Made by a program: the position numbers and the translations under genes
Shown here: piece after piece, positions 36,311 through 45,012 of the stretch
Layout: each line of letters starts with the position of its first letter
Position numbering within the stretch: position 1 is the first letter of the stretch
Source: DATKRB01 sp963794215
Lineage (GTDB): Bacteria; Actinomycetota; Acidimicrobiia; Acidimicrobiales; RAAP-2
Direction: 5' to 3'
DNA: 64,000 nucleotides
Assembly: GCA_963794215.1 (NCBI GenBank)
Contig: CAWCCQ010000009.1
Location: forward strand, 124,001-188,000
Notes under the pieces: model-generated
The model's input: only the letters and a program-made list of their open reading frames with translations
The model's database searches: none
What the model was told of the DNA's origin: nothing

Positions 36311-36546
36311 GTGCCGCCCGAGACCGGGGGGACCACGGCCACTTCGTCGTCGTCGCCCACCGAGGTGGAGGGCCCGCTCTCTTCCCCGTTCACCCAGACC
36401 TTGGATTGGGCGAGCACGACCGCGAACGTCGGTCCGAATCGACGTCGGGCCTCGGCGAGGACCTCGCCGACATCGTCCCCGGGCACCGCGTCCGATCCGC
36501 GACCGGCTGCGTCACGAGCCGGGCCGAACAGCCGAAGGCGGGCCAC
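36307..36546 (-). CDS. moaD: MoaD/ThiS-like sulfur carrier ending in GGT
   Basis: A 79-residue ubiquitin-fold sulfur carrier: ARLRLFGPARDAAG at the start, VWVNGEE in the centre, GDDDEVAVVPPVSGGT at the C terminus. MoaD is thiocarboxylated on its terminal Gly and donates sulfur to make molybdopterin together with MoaE. Here one residue, Thr, follows the Gly-Gly. The canonical protein ends exactly at GG. The extra codon ACG lies just before the TGA that overlaps the coxD GTG. The GTG start is three bases after the moaA stop. Confidence 0.87.
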   Translation of the reverse strand: MARLRLFGPARDAAGRGSDAVPGDDVGEVLAEARRRFGPTFAVVLAQSKVWVNGEESGPSTSVGDDDEVAVVPPVSGGT

Positions 36547-36549
36547 CGC

Positions 36550-37611
36550 TCAGCCCCCGATGGCCGACATCGACCGCGCGGGCTGGAAGAATCCCGGATC
36601 GTTGATCCCATGACCGGCCAGCTTGCGCCACGTCGCGACTCGGAACGCCTCGGCTAGCGCCGCGTCGTCGGCCCCCGAACGCAACAGGTCGCGTGCCGAG
36701 AGCTCGTCGTCGGAGAAGAGGCAGTTGCGGATGGCGCCGTCGGCCGTGAGGCGGAGCCGGTCACAGGTCCCGCAGAACGGGCGAGTCACGCTGGCCACGA
36801 CCCCGATCTCGCCCAGGCCGTCGACGAAGCGGAAGCGATCCGCCGGTGCGGTGCCGCTCCGAGTGCCCTGGGGCTGACGCACCGGCTCGAGCGGCCAACG
36901 CCGGTTGATCCGCTCGACAATCTCCTCCCCCGAGACGACCTGCGAGCGTCGCCAGCCGTGCTGGGCGTCGAGCGGCATGAACTCGATGAAACGGACCACC
37001 CGGCCGGTCCTCCGTGCGAACTCGGCGAAGTCCTCCACCTCGTCGTCGTTCACCCCGGCCATCACCACGACGTTGACCTTGACCGGGCCGAGACCGACGC
37101 GCTCGGCCTCGGCCATGCCCGCCAAGGGCCAGCGCAGCTGACCGCGCCGCCGGATGGCGGCGAAGCGCTCGGGGCGCAGCGAGTCGCAACTCACGTTCAC
37201 CCGACGGAGGCCGGCTGCCGCCAGGTCGGCTGCCATCCGGGTCAACCTCCAGCCGTTGGTGGTGAGCGCGAGGTCCTCGAAGCCGATCGCGGAGAGCTCC
37301 CGCACGATGCGCACCACGTCGCGTCGCAAGAGTGGCTCCCCACCGGTCAGACGCACGGACCGTACGCCCAGGTCAAAGGCGATGCGGGCCAGCCGGACGA
37401 TCTCGTCGCGCCCCAAGAGCTCCTCGCGGGGTCGGAGCGGGACACCCTCTTCGGGCATGCAGTAGACGCACCGGAAGTTGCAGTTGTCGGTCAGCGAGAT
37501 CCGCAGGTCACTGTGGATGCGGCCGAACGTGTCGACCAGTGGCCCGTCGGTGGGCGCCGAGGGGCCACTGGATCGACGTCCGAGCACGATCGGGACGACG
37601 GAGGGGTTCAC
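36550..37611 (-). CDS. moaA: GTP 3',8-cyclase MoaA
   Basis: A 353-residue radical-SAM enzyme making the first intermediate of molybdopterin from GTP. The SAM cluster motif is CNFRCVYC, preceded by LRISLTDN; the C-terminal second cluster is held by FCGTCDRLR and, 13 residues on, the Cys of IRNCLF. The protein ends SMSAIGG, the conserved C-terminal Gly-Gly needed for activity. The GTG at 37611 overlaps the moaE stop (GTGA) and is preferred over the longer open frame. Placed between moaE and moaD in the operon. Confidence 0.93.
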   Translation of the reverse strand: MNPSVVPIVLGRRSSGPSAPTDGPLVDTFGRIHSDLRISLTDNCNFRCVYCMPEEGVPLRPREELLGRDEIVRLARIAFDLGVRSVRLTGGEPLLRRDVVRIVRELSAIGFEDLALTTNGWRLTRMAADLAAAGLRRVNVSCDSLRPERFAAIRRRGQLRWPLAGMAEAERVGLGPVKVNVVVMAGVNDDEVEDFAEFARRTGRVVRFIEFMPLDAQHGWRRSQVVSGEEIVERINRRWPLEPVRQPQGTRSGTAPADRFRFVDGLGEIGVVASVTRPFCGTCDRLRLTADGAIRNCLFSDDELSARDLLRSGADDAALAEAFRVATWRKLAGHGINDPGFFQPARSMSAIGG

Positions 37612-38147
37612 GGATGGCGGTGCGCGCCAGAGGGGAGGGCGCTGGGCTCGGATCCTGGCCCGTCGCCCTCGAGATGGCACGCGCCCCAATCCTCACCGCC
37701 GCGCCAGACCTCACGCTTCCAGATGGGGACCGTGGCCTTGACGGTGTCGATGCAGAAGTGGGCTGCGTCGAAGGCCACCTGCCGGTGCGGCGCCGACACG
37801 GCCACCACGACCGCCGCGTCGGTCACCGCCAGACGTCCGGTTCGGTGCAGCATGACGATCCGCCCGACGTCGGGCCAACGTTGGCGAGCGCTCTCGGCGA
37901 TCCCGGCCATCGTCGGGGCCACCATCTCCTCGTAGGCCTCGTAAACGAGCTCGGAGACCTCGGGACGCCCGAGACTGTGATCGCGGACCGTGCCGGTAAA
38001 GGTCACCACCGCTCCACATCGGGGCACGACCGCCCAGAGGGCGGCCTCGGTAACGGGAAGCGGGCCGTGCAGCAGCCCGAGCCACTCGTCCGCGTGCTCG
38101 GGCGGTTGGCCGGCTGGTGCCCGCGGGTGGTCGGTCGCGGTCGCCAT
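37608..38147 (-). CDS. moaE: Molybdopterin synthase catalytic subunit MoaE
   Basis: A 179-residue MoaE. Family blocks are VVTFTGTVRDHS, LVYEAYEEMVAPTM, IVMLHRTGRLAVTDAAVVV, FDAAHFCIDTVKATVPIWKRE, with the active-site lysines in the last block. It converts cyclic pyranopterin monophosphate into molybdopterin using MoaD thiocarboxylate. The C terminus has an extra 20-residue tail (GDGPGSEPSAL...) not usual for the family. Its stop overlaps the moaA start. Confidence 0.92.
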   Translation of the reverse strand: MATATDHPRAPAGQPPEHADEWLGLLHGPLPVTEAALWAVVPRCGAVVTFTGTVRDHSLGRPEVSELVYEAYEEMVAPTMAGIAESARQRWPDVGRIVMLHRTGRLAVTDAAVVVAVSAPHRQVAFDAAHFCIDTVKATVPIWKREVWRGGEDWGACHLEGDGPGSEPSALPSGAHRHP

Positions 38148-38173
38148 GGCTCAATGTTACCGGCCGGTGCTGG

Positions 38174-38737
38174 TCATTCGCCCTCGAAGGCGGCGGGCGA
38201 TGCTGATGTGTCCAGCTCAGGGCGATCGGCGCACACAGAGGTACCTGCGCTCGTGCTCCGCATGCCGGTGTCGTCGCGCTCCCAGGTGCCCGACCGTCCG
38301 CCGGTCTTGCGCCAGAGCGTCAGGTCCTCCATCCGTACCTCGGGGTGTTCGTGGAGCAGCGCACCGAGCACCGAGAGTCCCGCCAGCGCGCACGCGGTCA
38401 ACGCCTCCATCTCGACGCCGGTTCGGCTCACGGTCTCGGCCACGGCAGTGACCTCCACTGCCGACCCTTCGTGGTGGATCTCGACGTCGATGTCGGTCAG
38501 CGGGATCGGGTGGCAGAGGGGGATGAGGCTCGACGTCGACTTGCCACCCAAGATGCCGGCGATCCGTCCCGCCGCGAGCGTCTCTGCGTGCTCGGGGTCC
38601 CCCACGAGGGATTGCGTGGCTTCCAGCCCGACGATCCGGCATCGGGCCATTGCGTACCGGAGGGTGACGGCTTTGCCGGTGACGTCGACCATCGACGCTC
38701 GGCCATGCTCGTCGATGTGGGTCAGTCCGTCGCTCAC
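38174..38737 (-). CDS. moaC: Cyclic pyranopterin monophosphate synthase MoaC
   Basis: A 187-residue MoaC, working directly after MoaA. It begins GLTHIDEHGRASMVDVTGK and has the catalytic blocks GKSTSSLIPLCHPIPLT, TGVEMEALTACALAGL and LWRKTGGRSG. GTG 38737 is chosen as start; homology begins with HIDEHG. The C terminus extends about 25 residues beyond the family core. It lies 26 bases upstream of moaE. Confidence 0.93.
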   Translation of the reverse strand: MSDGLTHIDEHGRASMVDVTGKAVTLRYAMARCRIVGLEATQSLVGDPEHAETLAAGRIAGILGGKSTSSLIPLCHPIPLTDIDVEIHHEGSAVEVTAVAETVSRTGVEMEALTACALAGLSVLGALLHEHPEVRMEDLTLWRKTGGRSGTWERDDTGMRSTSAGTSVCADRPELDTSASPAAFEGE

Positions 38738-38768
38738 GTCGCACCCCCCGGTGGCCAGGCTCCCCCGT

Positions 38769-39404
38769 TCACGGGGCAGCCCGTTGCTCGGCACGCAATG
38801 CCTCGCTCGTGTCGACCAGCAGCTCGGGACCGTAGCGGACAATCTGGGGCAGGTGGTCGGCCAATGCGTCCGCCACCGCGCCCACGGCCTTAGGGTCGAA
38901 AGCGAGTCGCGGGCGCCGGCCGAGGATCCGGAAGAGCCGTTCGGCCACCGCCGTTGGTTCCGCCAGGTCAGCCGGTCGGGTCCGGGTCGCCCATCCCACC
39001 GTGATCTCCCACTGGGCCGATGCGACCGGGGAGAGAGCGACGTGCACGAGGTGCGCCTCGGCCAGCGCGGCGCGCCACGGGGCGACCACATCGGAGGCCT
39101 CGATCGTGCCGTCGAGGAGCAGCTCGGTCCCCACGTGCGCGCACGCCCGCGCCGCCCCCGGGGGGAGCCCGGACGCTGACAGCTGGGCACGCAACGCGTG
39201 ATCCAGTGCCTGGAACCGCCGATGCCCGTGGAAGGCGTGGTCAGCCCGGTGGTGAAGCGCCCGGCCCGCCAACACGTCGGGCGCCAGCCGTGAGAGGTCC
39301 AGCACGCCGTGCGGCAGCAGGTCGGGCAGTACCGTTCCCAACCCCTCGGCCGGGGTGAGCGGTCGGGCATGGCGAGCCGTCAGCAGGTGGGCGAAGTAGT
39401 TCAA
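38769..39404 (-). CDS. ACP-phosphodiesterase-like (NYFAH) conserved protein
   Basis: A 211-residue protein starting at TTG 39404 with NYFAHLLTARHA, then LGTVLPDLLPHGVLDLSR and DHAFHGHRRFQALDHALR. The N-terminal NYFAH and the spaced His/Asp residues resemble acyl-carrier-protein phosphodiesterase (AcpH)-like HD-fold proteins, but similarity is limited to these blocks. The TTG overlaps the TGA of the LLM gene (TTGA), so translation is coupled. Its place between an LLM oxidoreductase and moaC is unexplained. Function is not assigned. Confidence 0.65.
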   Translation of the reverse strand: MNYFAHLLTARHARPLTPAEGLGTVLPDLLPHGVLDLSRLAPDVLAGRALHHRADHAFHGHRRFQALDHALRAQLSASGLPPGAARACAHVGTELLLDGTIEASDVVAPWRAALAEAHLVHVALSPVASAQWEITVGWATRTRPADLAEPTAVAERLFRILGRRPRLAFDPKAVGAVADALADHLPQIVRYGPELLVDTSEALRAEQRAAP

Positions 39405-40240
39405 CCCTCGTCGGCGCTCAGCTCGAGCGCCGACCCGATGGTCTCCATGCCGGCCAGCCACACGTCGAGGTCGCCGCGACTGGGGGCGACCACCAGGTGT
39501 TGGACCCCCACCTTCTCGTACGCCTCGCGCTGGACCTTGATTTCGTCGACGCTGATGTTCCGCGCGTCCCAGTCCACCCTGAGCGAGATGGTGAACTCCG
39601 GCTCGGGTCGGCGGGCCCGGATGCGCTCGACGAGCGGACCGGCTGCCTCGGGCGGGACACCGATCCCGTGGAAGCCGTCGCCGCGGGTCACCGCGCGCTC
39701 GAGGGCGCCGTCGCTGCCGCCGCCGACCCAAATGGGTACGTCGCCCGCGGGCTTGGGCAGCACTTGCACGTCGGCGAATGCGTAGTACCGACCATCGTGG
39801 CTGGTCGGATCCTCACAGAAGACAGCCCGGAGCACGTCGATGATCTCGTCGAGCCGAGCGCCCCGGTGGTCGAACGGGGCGTGCAAGGCGCGGTACTCGG
39901 CCTCGGACCACCCGATCCCGATGCCGAGGGTGAGGCGGCCCGAGCTGAGGCTATCGAGGCTGGCCAGCGAGTTGGCCAGGGCGAGCGGGCTGGTGTACTG
40001 CGGACCGACCAGCACGCTGGTCCCGAGACGGACCGTCTCGGTCGCCGCCCCCGCGAAGGCCAGCGACATGAGTGGGTCGTAGAGGAGGGGAGAGGGATAC
40101 GCCTGGGCCACCGGGTGCACGAGGTGGTCCGAGACCCAAACGTCCGCGTAGCCAAGCGCCTCGGCGTGCACCGCCGCGCGCTGCATGGCGCCTGGCACCG
40201 CGGCGCGCCCGAATTGGGGGAGGTGAATGCCGAATCGCAC
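39401..40240 (-). CDS. LLM-class F420-dependent oxidoreductase
   Basis: A 279-residue luciferase-like oxidoreductase: VRFGIHLPQFGRAAVPGAMQR, YADVWVSDHLVHP, LGTSVLVGPQYTSPLALANSLASLD, LGIGIGWSEAEYRAL and VPIWVGGGSDGALERAV are typical. Start GTG 40240 (TTG 40243 possible). It heads the long minus-strand run that continues through moaC, moaE, moaA, moaD and the cox genes, and is 50 bases from the divergent CoxL gene. A redox partnership with the molybdenum enzyme is possible but unproved. Confidence 0.88.
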   Translation of the reverse strand: MRFGIHLPQFGRAAVPGAMQRAAVHAEALGYADVWVSDHLVHPVAQAYPSPLLYDPLMSLAFAGAATETVRLGTSVLVGPQYTSPLALANSLASLDSLSSGRLTLGIGIGWSEAEYRALHAPFDHRGARLDEIIDVLRAVFCEDPTSHDGRYYAFADVQVLPKPAGDVPIWVGGGSDGALERAVTRGDGFHGIGVPPEAAGPLVERIRARRPEPEFTISLRVDWDARNISVDEIKVQREAYEKVGVQHLVVAPSRGDLDVWLAGMETIGSALELSADEG

Positions 40241-40290
40241 CAAGTCGACGCTACCAGCGCCCCGCCAGCGGGCCCAGTAGAGTCCCCGCG

Positions 40291-42666
40291 ATGCCCGGCT
40301 CGATTCTCGGCAACGAAGTGAGACGAGTGGAGGACCCAGAGATTCTGCTCGGGCGAGCCACCTACGTCGACAACCTCGAGATTGAGGGAGTCCTCAGCCT
40401 CGTCTTCGTCCGGTCCCCCTTCGCCCATGCCCGCATCGTGTCGATCGACGTCGAGGCGGCTCGGCAGGCTCCCGGCGTCGTGGCGGTCTACACGGCCGCC
40501 GACCTGCCGATGCCCGAGGACACCGGGCTGATGCGCCTGCACGACGCCGTCGCCCGTCCTCCCCTCGCCACCGCCGCCGTGCGATTCGTCGGTGACACCG
40601 TGGTGGCGGTGGTCGCCGAGACTCGGTCGGCTGCCGTTGACGCCGCGGAGCTGGTGGACGTGGAATATGACCCCCTCCCCGCCGTCACCGATCCCGAGGC
40701 TGCGCTCGCGCCCAATGCGCCGCTCCAGTTCCCCGCCGTGGGCTCGAACCTCGCGAGCTCGGCAACCGGGGGGAACAGCGCAGACCCCTTAGAGGGTGCC
40801 GAAGTCGTGGTGCGCGGTCGATTCGTGAACCAGCGGGTCGCCGTCATGCCCATGGAGGGTGGCGCGATCGCCGTCATCCCCGGCGACGACGGGGACGGTC
40901 ACGACCTGACGATCTACGTCGGCACCCAGATGCCCCATATGTTCCGGATGCTCCAATCGGCGGCGATCGGGGTCGAGGCGGAGAAGGTTCGGGTCATCGC
41001 TCCCCACGTCGGCGGAGCGTTCGGCGCCAAGGTGGCCACGATCGAGCACAAGGTGGCGATCGCCTGCGCGTTGGCACTCGGGCGGCCGGTCAAGTGGGTC
41101 GAGACCCGCAGCGAGAACCTGGTTGCCATGCCCCATGGCCGGGGTCAGGTGCAGTTCGTCGAGCTGGGACTCCGTCGCGACGGGACGATGGTGGGCCTCC
41201 GCTGCCGGATGATCGGCGATGCCGGAGCCTACGGAGGGTTCGGCGGGTCGCTCGTAGCCGGACCGACGCGCTCGATGGCCCAGGGTGTCTACCGCATCCC
41301 GAAGATCTCGTTCCAGGCGGCGGTCGTGCTCACGAACACGACGCCCATGGGGGCGTTCCGCGGCGCGGGGCGTCCCGAAGCCGCGGCCTTCCTCGAGCGC
41401 ATCGTGGACATCGCCGCCGACGAGCTGGACATCGACCCCGTCGAGCTGCGGCGCCGGAATTTCCTGCCGTCGGCGGAGTTCCCCTACACCACGATCATGG
41501 GGTCGACCTACGACAACGGAGACTACGATCTCGCGCTCGACGAAGCAGTGCGCATTGCCGGCTACGCGCAGCTCCGAGCCGAGCAGGCCGAACGCCGTCA
41601 GAAAGGCGACCCCAAGTTCTTGGGCATCGGGGTCAGCGCCTACGTCGAGGTGACCGCCGGCGGTGGGGGCGGGGAGTGGGGACAGGTGGAGATCGATCCC
41701 GACGGCGGGGCGACCGTGCGGGTGGGAACCTCGGCCCACGGGCAGGGTCACGCCACCTCGTTTTCGATGATTGTGGCCGATCGGCTCGGCATCCCAATCG
41801 AACGGATCCGCTTCATCCAGTCCGATACCGCCAAGGTGCCCAAGGGTGGGGGCACGGGCGGTTCCCGCTCACTGCAGCTGGGTGGCTCCGCGGTGCACGG
41901 CGCCACCGAGGCCGTGCTGGCCAAGGCGCGGCAGCTGGTGGCCGATCGCCTCGAGGCGTCGTTCGAGGACATCGTGGTCACCGAGGACGGACGGCTGGCG
42001 GTCGCTGGCTCTCCCGCCACCTCTTTGGCATGGTCCGAGGTGGCGTCGGCGTCGGCGGAGCTGGGCGAGCCATTGCTGGCGATGTTCGACTTCAAGACCA
42101 ACGGGGCGACGTATCCCTTCGGTGCCCACGTGGCGGTGGTGGAGATCGATTCGGAGACTGGGCACGTCCGGGTGGTCCGCCACGTGGCTGTCGACGACTG
42201 CGGGCGAGTCCTGAACCCCATGATCGTCCGAGGGCAACAGCACGGCGGGATCGCGCAGGGCGTCGCGCAGGCCTTGTTCGAGGAGGTCGTCTACGACGAC
42301 GCGGGTAATCCGCTGACCAGTACGTTGGCCGAGTACGCCATGCCGAGCGCGGCCGAGTTGCCCTTCTTCGAGGCTTCGAACACCGAGACGCCGACCCACC
42401 TCAACCCGCTGGGTGCCAAGGGCATCGGGGAATCCGGCACGATCGGGTCGACCCCGGCGATGCAGAACGCCGTCGTCGACGCCCTCAGCCACCTCGGTGT
42501 CCGCCACATCGACATGCCATGCACGCCCGAGCGCGTGTGGCGTGCCATCAACGATGCGCGGGAGGGTCGGCTCGCGCCCATCTGGCGGGAGCCACCGGCG
42601 GTGTTCGAGTCCCTGCCGGTCCCCGAGCTCGACGTCGGCGACGCGTCCGAGGAGCTCAACCTCTGA
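40291..42666 (+). CDS. CoxL/xanthine-dehydrogenase-type molybdopterin-binding subunit
   Basis: A 791-residue catalytic subunit of a molybdenum hydroxylase. It opens with LGNEVRRVEDPEILLGRATYVDNL, has the two Mo-bis domains (HVGGAFGAKV, GDAGAYGGFGG, TSAHGQGHATSF, GGTGGSRSLQLGG) and the catalytic Glu at about residue 714 in GAKGIGESGT. The active-site loop is AFRGAGR at residues 355-361, close to the form II-type AYRGAGR and unlike the form I CO dehydrogenase loop with a copper-binding Cys, so CO oxidation is unlikely. Substrate unknown. FAD and 2Fe-2S subunits are absent nearby. It overlaps the convergent phosphoesterase by 11 bases. Confidence 0.9.
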   Translation: MPGSILGNEVRRVEDPEILLGRATYVDNLEIEGVLSLVFVRSPFAHARIVSIDVEAARQAPGVVAVYTAADLPMPEDTGLMRLHDAVARPPLATAAVRFVGDTVVAVVAETRSAAVDAAELVDVEYDPLPAVTDPEAALAPNAPLQFPAVGSNLASSATGGNSADPLEGAEVVVRGRFVNQRVAVMPMEGGAIAVIPGDDGDGHDLTIYVGTQMPHMFRMLQSAAIGVEAEKVRVIAPHVGGAFGAKVATIEHKVAIACALALGRPVKWVETRSENLVAMPHGRGQVQFVELGLRRDGTMVGLRCRMIGDAGAYGGFGGSLVAGPTRSMAQGVYRIPKISFQAAVVLTNTTPMGAFRGAGRPEAAAFLERIVDIAADELDIDPVELRRRNFLPSAEFPYTTIMGSTYDNGDYDLALDEAVRIAGYAQLRAEQAERRQKGDPKFLGIGVSAYVEVTAGGGGGEWGQVEIDPDGGATVRVGTSAHGQGHATSFSMIVADRLGIPIERIRFIQSDTAKVPKGGGTGGSRSLQLGGSAVHGATEAVLAKARQLVADRLEASFEDIVVTEDGRLAVAGSPATSLAWSEVASASAELGEPLLAMFDFKTNGATYPFGAHVAVVEIDSETGHVRVVRHVAVDDCGRVLNPMIVRGQQHGGIAQGVAQALFEEVVYDDAGNPLTSTLAEYAMPSAAELPFFEASNTETPTHLNPLGAKGIGESGTIGSTPAMQNAVVDALSHLGVRHIDMPCTPERVWRAINDAREGRLAPIWREPPAVFESLPVPELDVGDASEELNL

Positions 42667-43387
42667 GCGACGGGGCCTTCGGGACCATGACCCGCTCTAC
42701 CCGGGCGCCGGTCGATTCGTCGAGCGTGACGACGCTCACGCTCGGGTCGTTCGGTCCGGGCTCCGATGGTGAGCCCGAGTAATACGCCGGCACGCCGTTC
42801 GCACTCACGTCCACGAAGTGGTGCCAGTGACCCAGGGCCACGTAGTCGCACCCCAGGTCAGCGATCTCGGCCTCGGTGATCCGAGAGGATCGATCGCTGG
42901 GTTCGCCGTGGGGGACGAAGTGACCGTGGGTGACCACGACGTTCCAGTAGTCGGGCCCGGCAGGCTCGTAGCCCGCCAGCGGCCGGTGGTTGGGCGAGTG
43001 GTCCTGAATGCCCCGCGCCCACACGGCCAACCGCAGGTCCTCGAAGACGACCTGGCGACCCTCGGCCTCTCCGACAAAGACGACGTGGGGCCCGGCCTCT
43101 CGCAGATCGACGCGATGGTAGGGGGAGGTCTCGTCGACCTGGTCGTGATTGCCGGGGATCACGACGACGGGCTGTGTACATCGGGCGAGCTCTCCGAGCG
43201 CCGACGACCACGCTGCCGGCCCCACCCTCGGATGGTCGAAGAGATCTCCCGCGATCAACACGAGGTCGACGTCACGCGCGATGGCCACGTCGATCGCAGC
43301 ACGCAGGCCCTCCGCGCTTGCCGGATGGTCGGTGAGATGAATGTCCGAAGTATGGAGCAGTCGGATCGTCGGTCGCTGCGGGGCCAT
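42656..43387 (-). CDS. Calcineurin-like metallophosphoesterase (SbcD-like)
   Basis: A 243-residue metallophosphoesterase with all metal motifs: LLHTSDIHLTD, LVLIAGDLFDHP, VVIPGNHDQ, VVVTHGHFVPHG and VALGHWHHF. The architecture is that of the SbcD/Mre11 nuclease catalytic domain, without the C-terminal capping region. It may cleave DNA, nucleotides or other phosphodiesters. ATG 43387 overlaps the upstream stop (TGATG), so it is coupled to the hypothetical gene before it. Confidence 0.86.
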   Translation of the reverse strand: MAPQRPTIRLLHTSDIHLTDHPASAEGLRAAIDVAIARDVDLVLIAGDLFDHPRVGPAAWSSALGELARCTQPVVVIPGNHDQVDETSPYHRVDLREAGPHVVFVGEAEGRQVVFEDLRLAVWARGIQDHSPNHRPLAGYEPAGPDYWNVVVTHGHFVPHGEPSDRSSRITEAEIADLGCDYVALGHWHHFVDVSANGVPAYYSGSPSEPGPNDPSVSVVTLDESTGARVERVMVPKAPSLRG

Positions 43388-43905
43388 CAGTCGGGCCCAG
43401 CCGCTCGCCAGGACCGGGCCGCGTCGGCGGCCTCCTCCAAGGAGGTGGCGCGCAGCCCGGCGGCTCGGAGCGCGAGTTGCGGTTCGACCGTCGACTCGGG
43501 CGTTCCGCGCCCGCGCAACCACTGCCCGAACCCCTCGAGGTCCCGCGCGAAGCAGGCGGTGAGGCCGCCCGTCGCCTCGGTTGCTTCCTCGGTCGTGAGC
43601 AGCCCAAAGCTTCCGAACCGCTCCTCGACAAAGCGCGTCGCGTCCTCACCGCCTTCCCAGATCAACATCATCTGGCGGGGTTCGGTGTCGAGATAGATCC
43701 ACCGCTCGAGCGCGAGGTCCTCCGGAAGCGATCCTTGCCATAGGCAGGCGATGAACTCCGCGAAGCGGTCAGGATCGGGTGCGAACCTCGAGACGTGCAG
43801 CACTTCGACCCCTCCTGGTCGCCGAAAGTCGTCGCCGACGCGGGTGCCCCACTTCGCGAGGCCCGATCGCGCATCGGGCTGGACCGGAAGGGATGACCAG
43901 CTCAC
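43387..43905 (-). CDS. Hypothetical protein coupled to the phosphoesterase
   Basis: A 172-residue soluble protein I do not recognise. Visible blocks are VEVLHVSRFAPDPDRFAEFI, LERWIYLDTEPRQMMLIWEGG and ATRFVEERFGSFG, which suggest a ferredoxin-like alpha/beta fold. There are no membrane segments or metal motifs. The GTG start at 43905 is the longest option; the first 30 residues look unconserved and a later start is possible. Its stop overlaps the phosphoesterase ATG. Confidence 0.6.
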   Translation of the reverse strand: MSWSSLPVQPDARSGLAKWGTRVGDDFRRPGGVEVLHVSRFAPDPDRFAEFIACLWQGSLPEDLALERWIYLDTEPRQMMLIWEGGEDATRFVEERFGSFGLLTTEEATEATGGLTACFARDLEGFGQWLRGRGTPESTVEPQLALRAAGLRATSLEEAADAARSWRAAGPD

Positions 43906-44085
43906 GATAGTCTACGAAGGCTCAGACGACCGGAGCAGGCGTCGGGCGGGAGGGGGTAGCACAAGATCGCTTTTTGTAGCGGACGCCGCGGCACGACCAC
44001 TGGCACGCGTCACTCCACGGTCCTCCGCCCGGCGGGTCGCGACGGAAAAGAATCCAGCAAGCATGTGAACGAGGGAGGAAATTCA

Positions 44086-44987
44086 GTGACTGAGTACAAG
44101 TATCTCGAGGTGGAGACGCACGACGAGGGGCGGATCGCCCGCATCCTGCTCAATCGGGAGAAGAGCCGTAATGCCCAGAACCGGGGATTGCTGGTGGAGC
44201 TGCACGACGCCTTCTTGGCTGCCGAGGCCGACGACAATGTCCGGGTCGTCATCCTGGCCGGCAACGGGCCCCTCTTCTCGTCGGGCCACGACCTGGGTTC
44301 CAAGGAAGCCATCGAAGAGCGCACTCCGGGCCCCGATCAGCACCCGAGTTTCTCGATCAACGGCGGGACGCGCTCGGGGGCCGAGGCACGCATGCTCCAG
44401 GAGTGGCACTACTTCTTCACCAACACGCTGCGGTGGAGGAACCTGCGCAAGATCACGATCGCCCAGGTGCACGGCACGGTGTATGCGGCCGGGCTGATGC
44501 TGATGTGGGCCTGTGACCTGATCGTGGGCTCCGAGGAGGTCGAGTTCGCCGACGTGGTGGGTACCCGGCTCGGCATGTGCGGCGTCGAGTACTTCGCCCA
44601 CCCCTGGGAGTTCGGGCCCCGCAAGACCAAGGAGCTCATGCTCACCGGCGACTCGATCGGGATCGAGGAGGCCCACCAGCTGGGCATGGTCAGCAAGATC
44701 TTCCCCGCGAAGAGCTGGGCGACAAGACGATCGAGTTCGCCAAGCGGATTGCGGCGCTCCCGACGGTGACCAGCCTGCTCATCAAGGAGTCCGTCAACCA
44801 GACGATGGACAACATGGGCTTCCACAACGCCTTGCAGGCGTGTTTCAGCCTCCACCAGATCAATCACGCCCACTGGGCCGAGGTTCACGAAGACAAGATG
44901 CCCGCAGCGAAGCCCGAGGACGGCGTTCCCAGCTGGCGCGAGGCACCGCCGGTCGTGCGTGCGGCGCCCGACAAGGTCCGCGCCTGA
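44086..44987 (+). pseudogene. Enoyl-CoA hydratase/isomerase family protein, frameshifted
   Basis: A crotonase-fold protein broken late. From GTG 44086 (GGAGGAA seven bases upstream) it has LLNREKSRNAQNRGLL, LFSSGHDLGSKEA and AQVHGTVYAAGLMLMWACDL, then QLGMVSKIFPA. The frame breaks near 44706-44712; inserting one G gives FPAEELGDKTIEFAKRIAALP, and the other frame then continues through VTSLLIKESVNQTMDNMG to the stop at 44987. Corrected length is about 300 residues, longer than standard because of an insertion between the two oxyanion blocks. It is followed by a strong terminator. Confidence 0.87.
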
Positions 44988-45012
44988 CGCTCACCTTCGG
45001 GACCGACGTCTC

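Noticed and set aside
40291..42666. Form I aerobic CO dehydrogenase large subunit
   Set aside because: The active-site loop reads AFRGAGR rather than the Cys-containing form I loop, and CoxM/CoxS are not adjacent, so CO oxidation is not supported.
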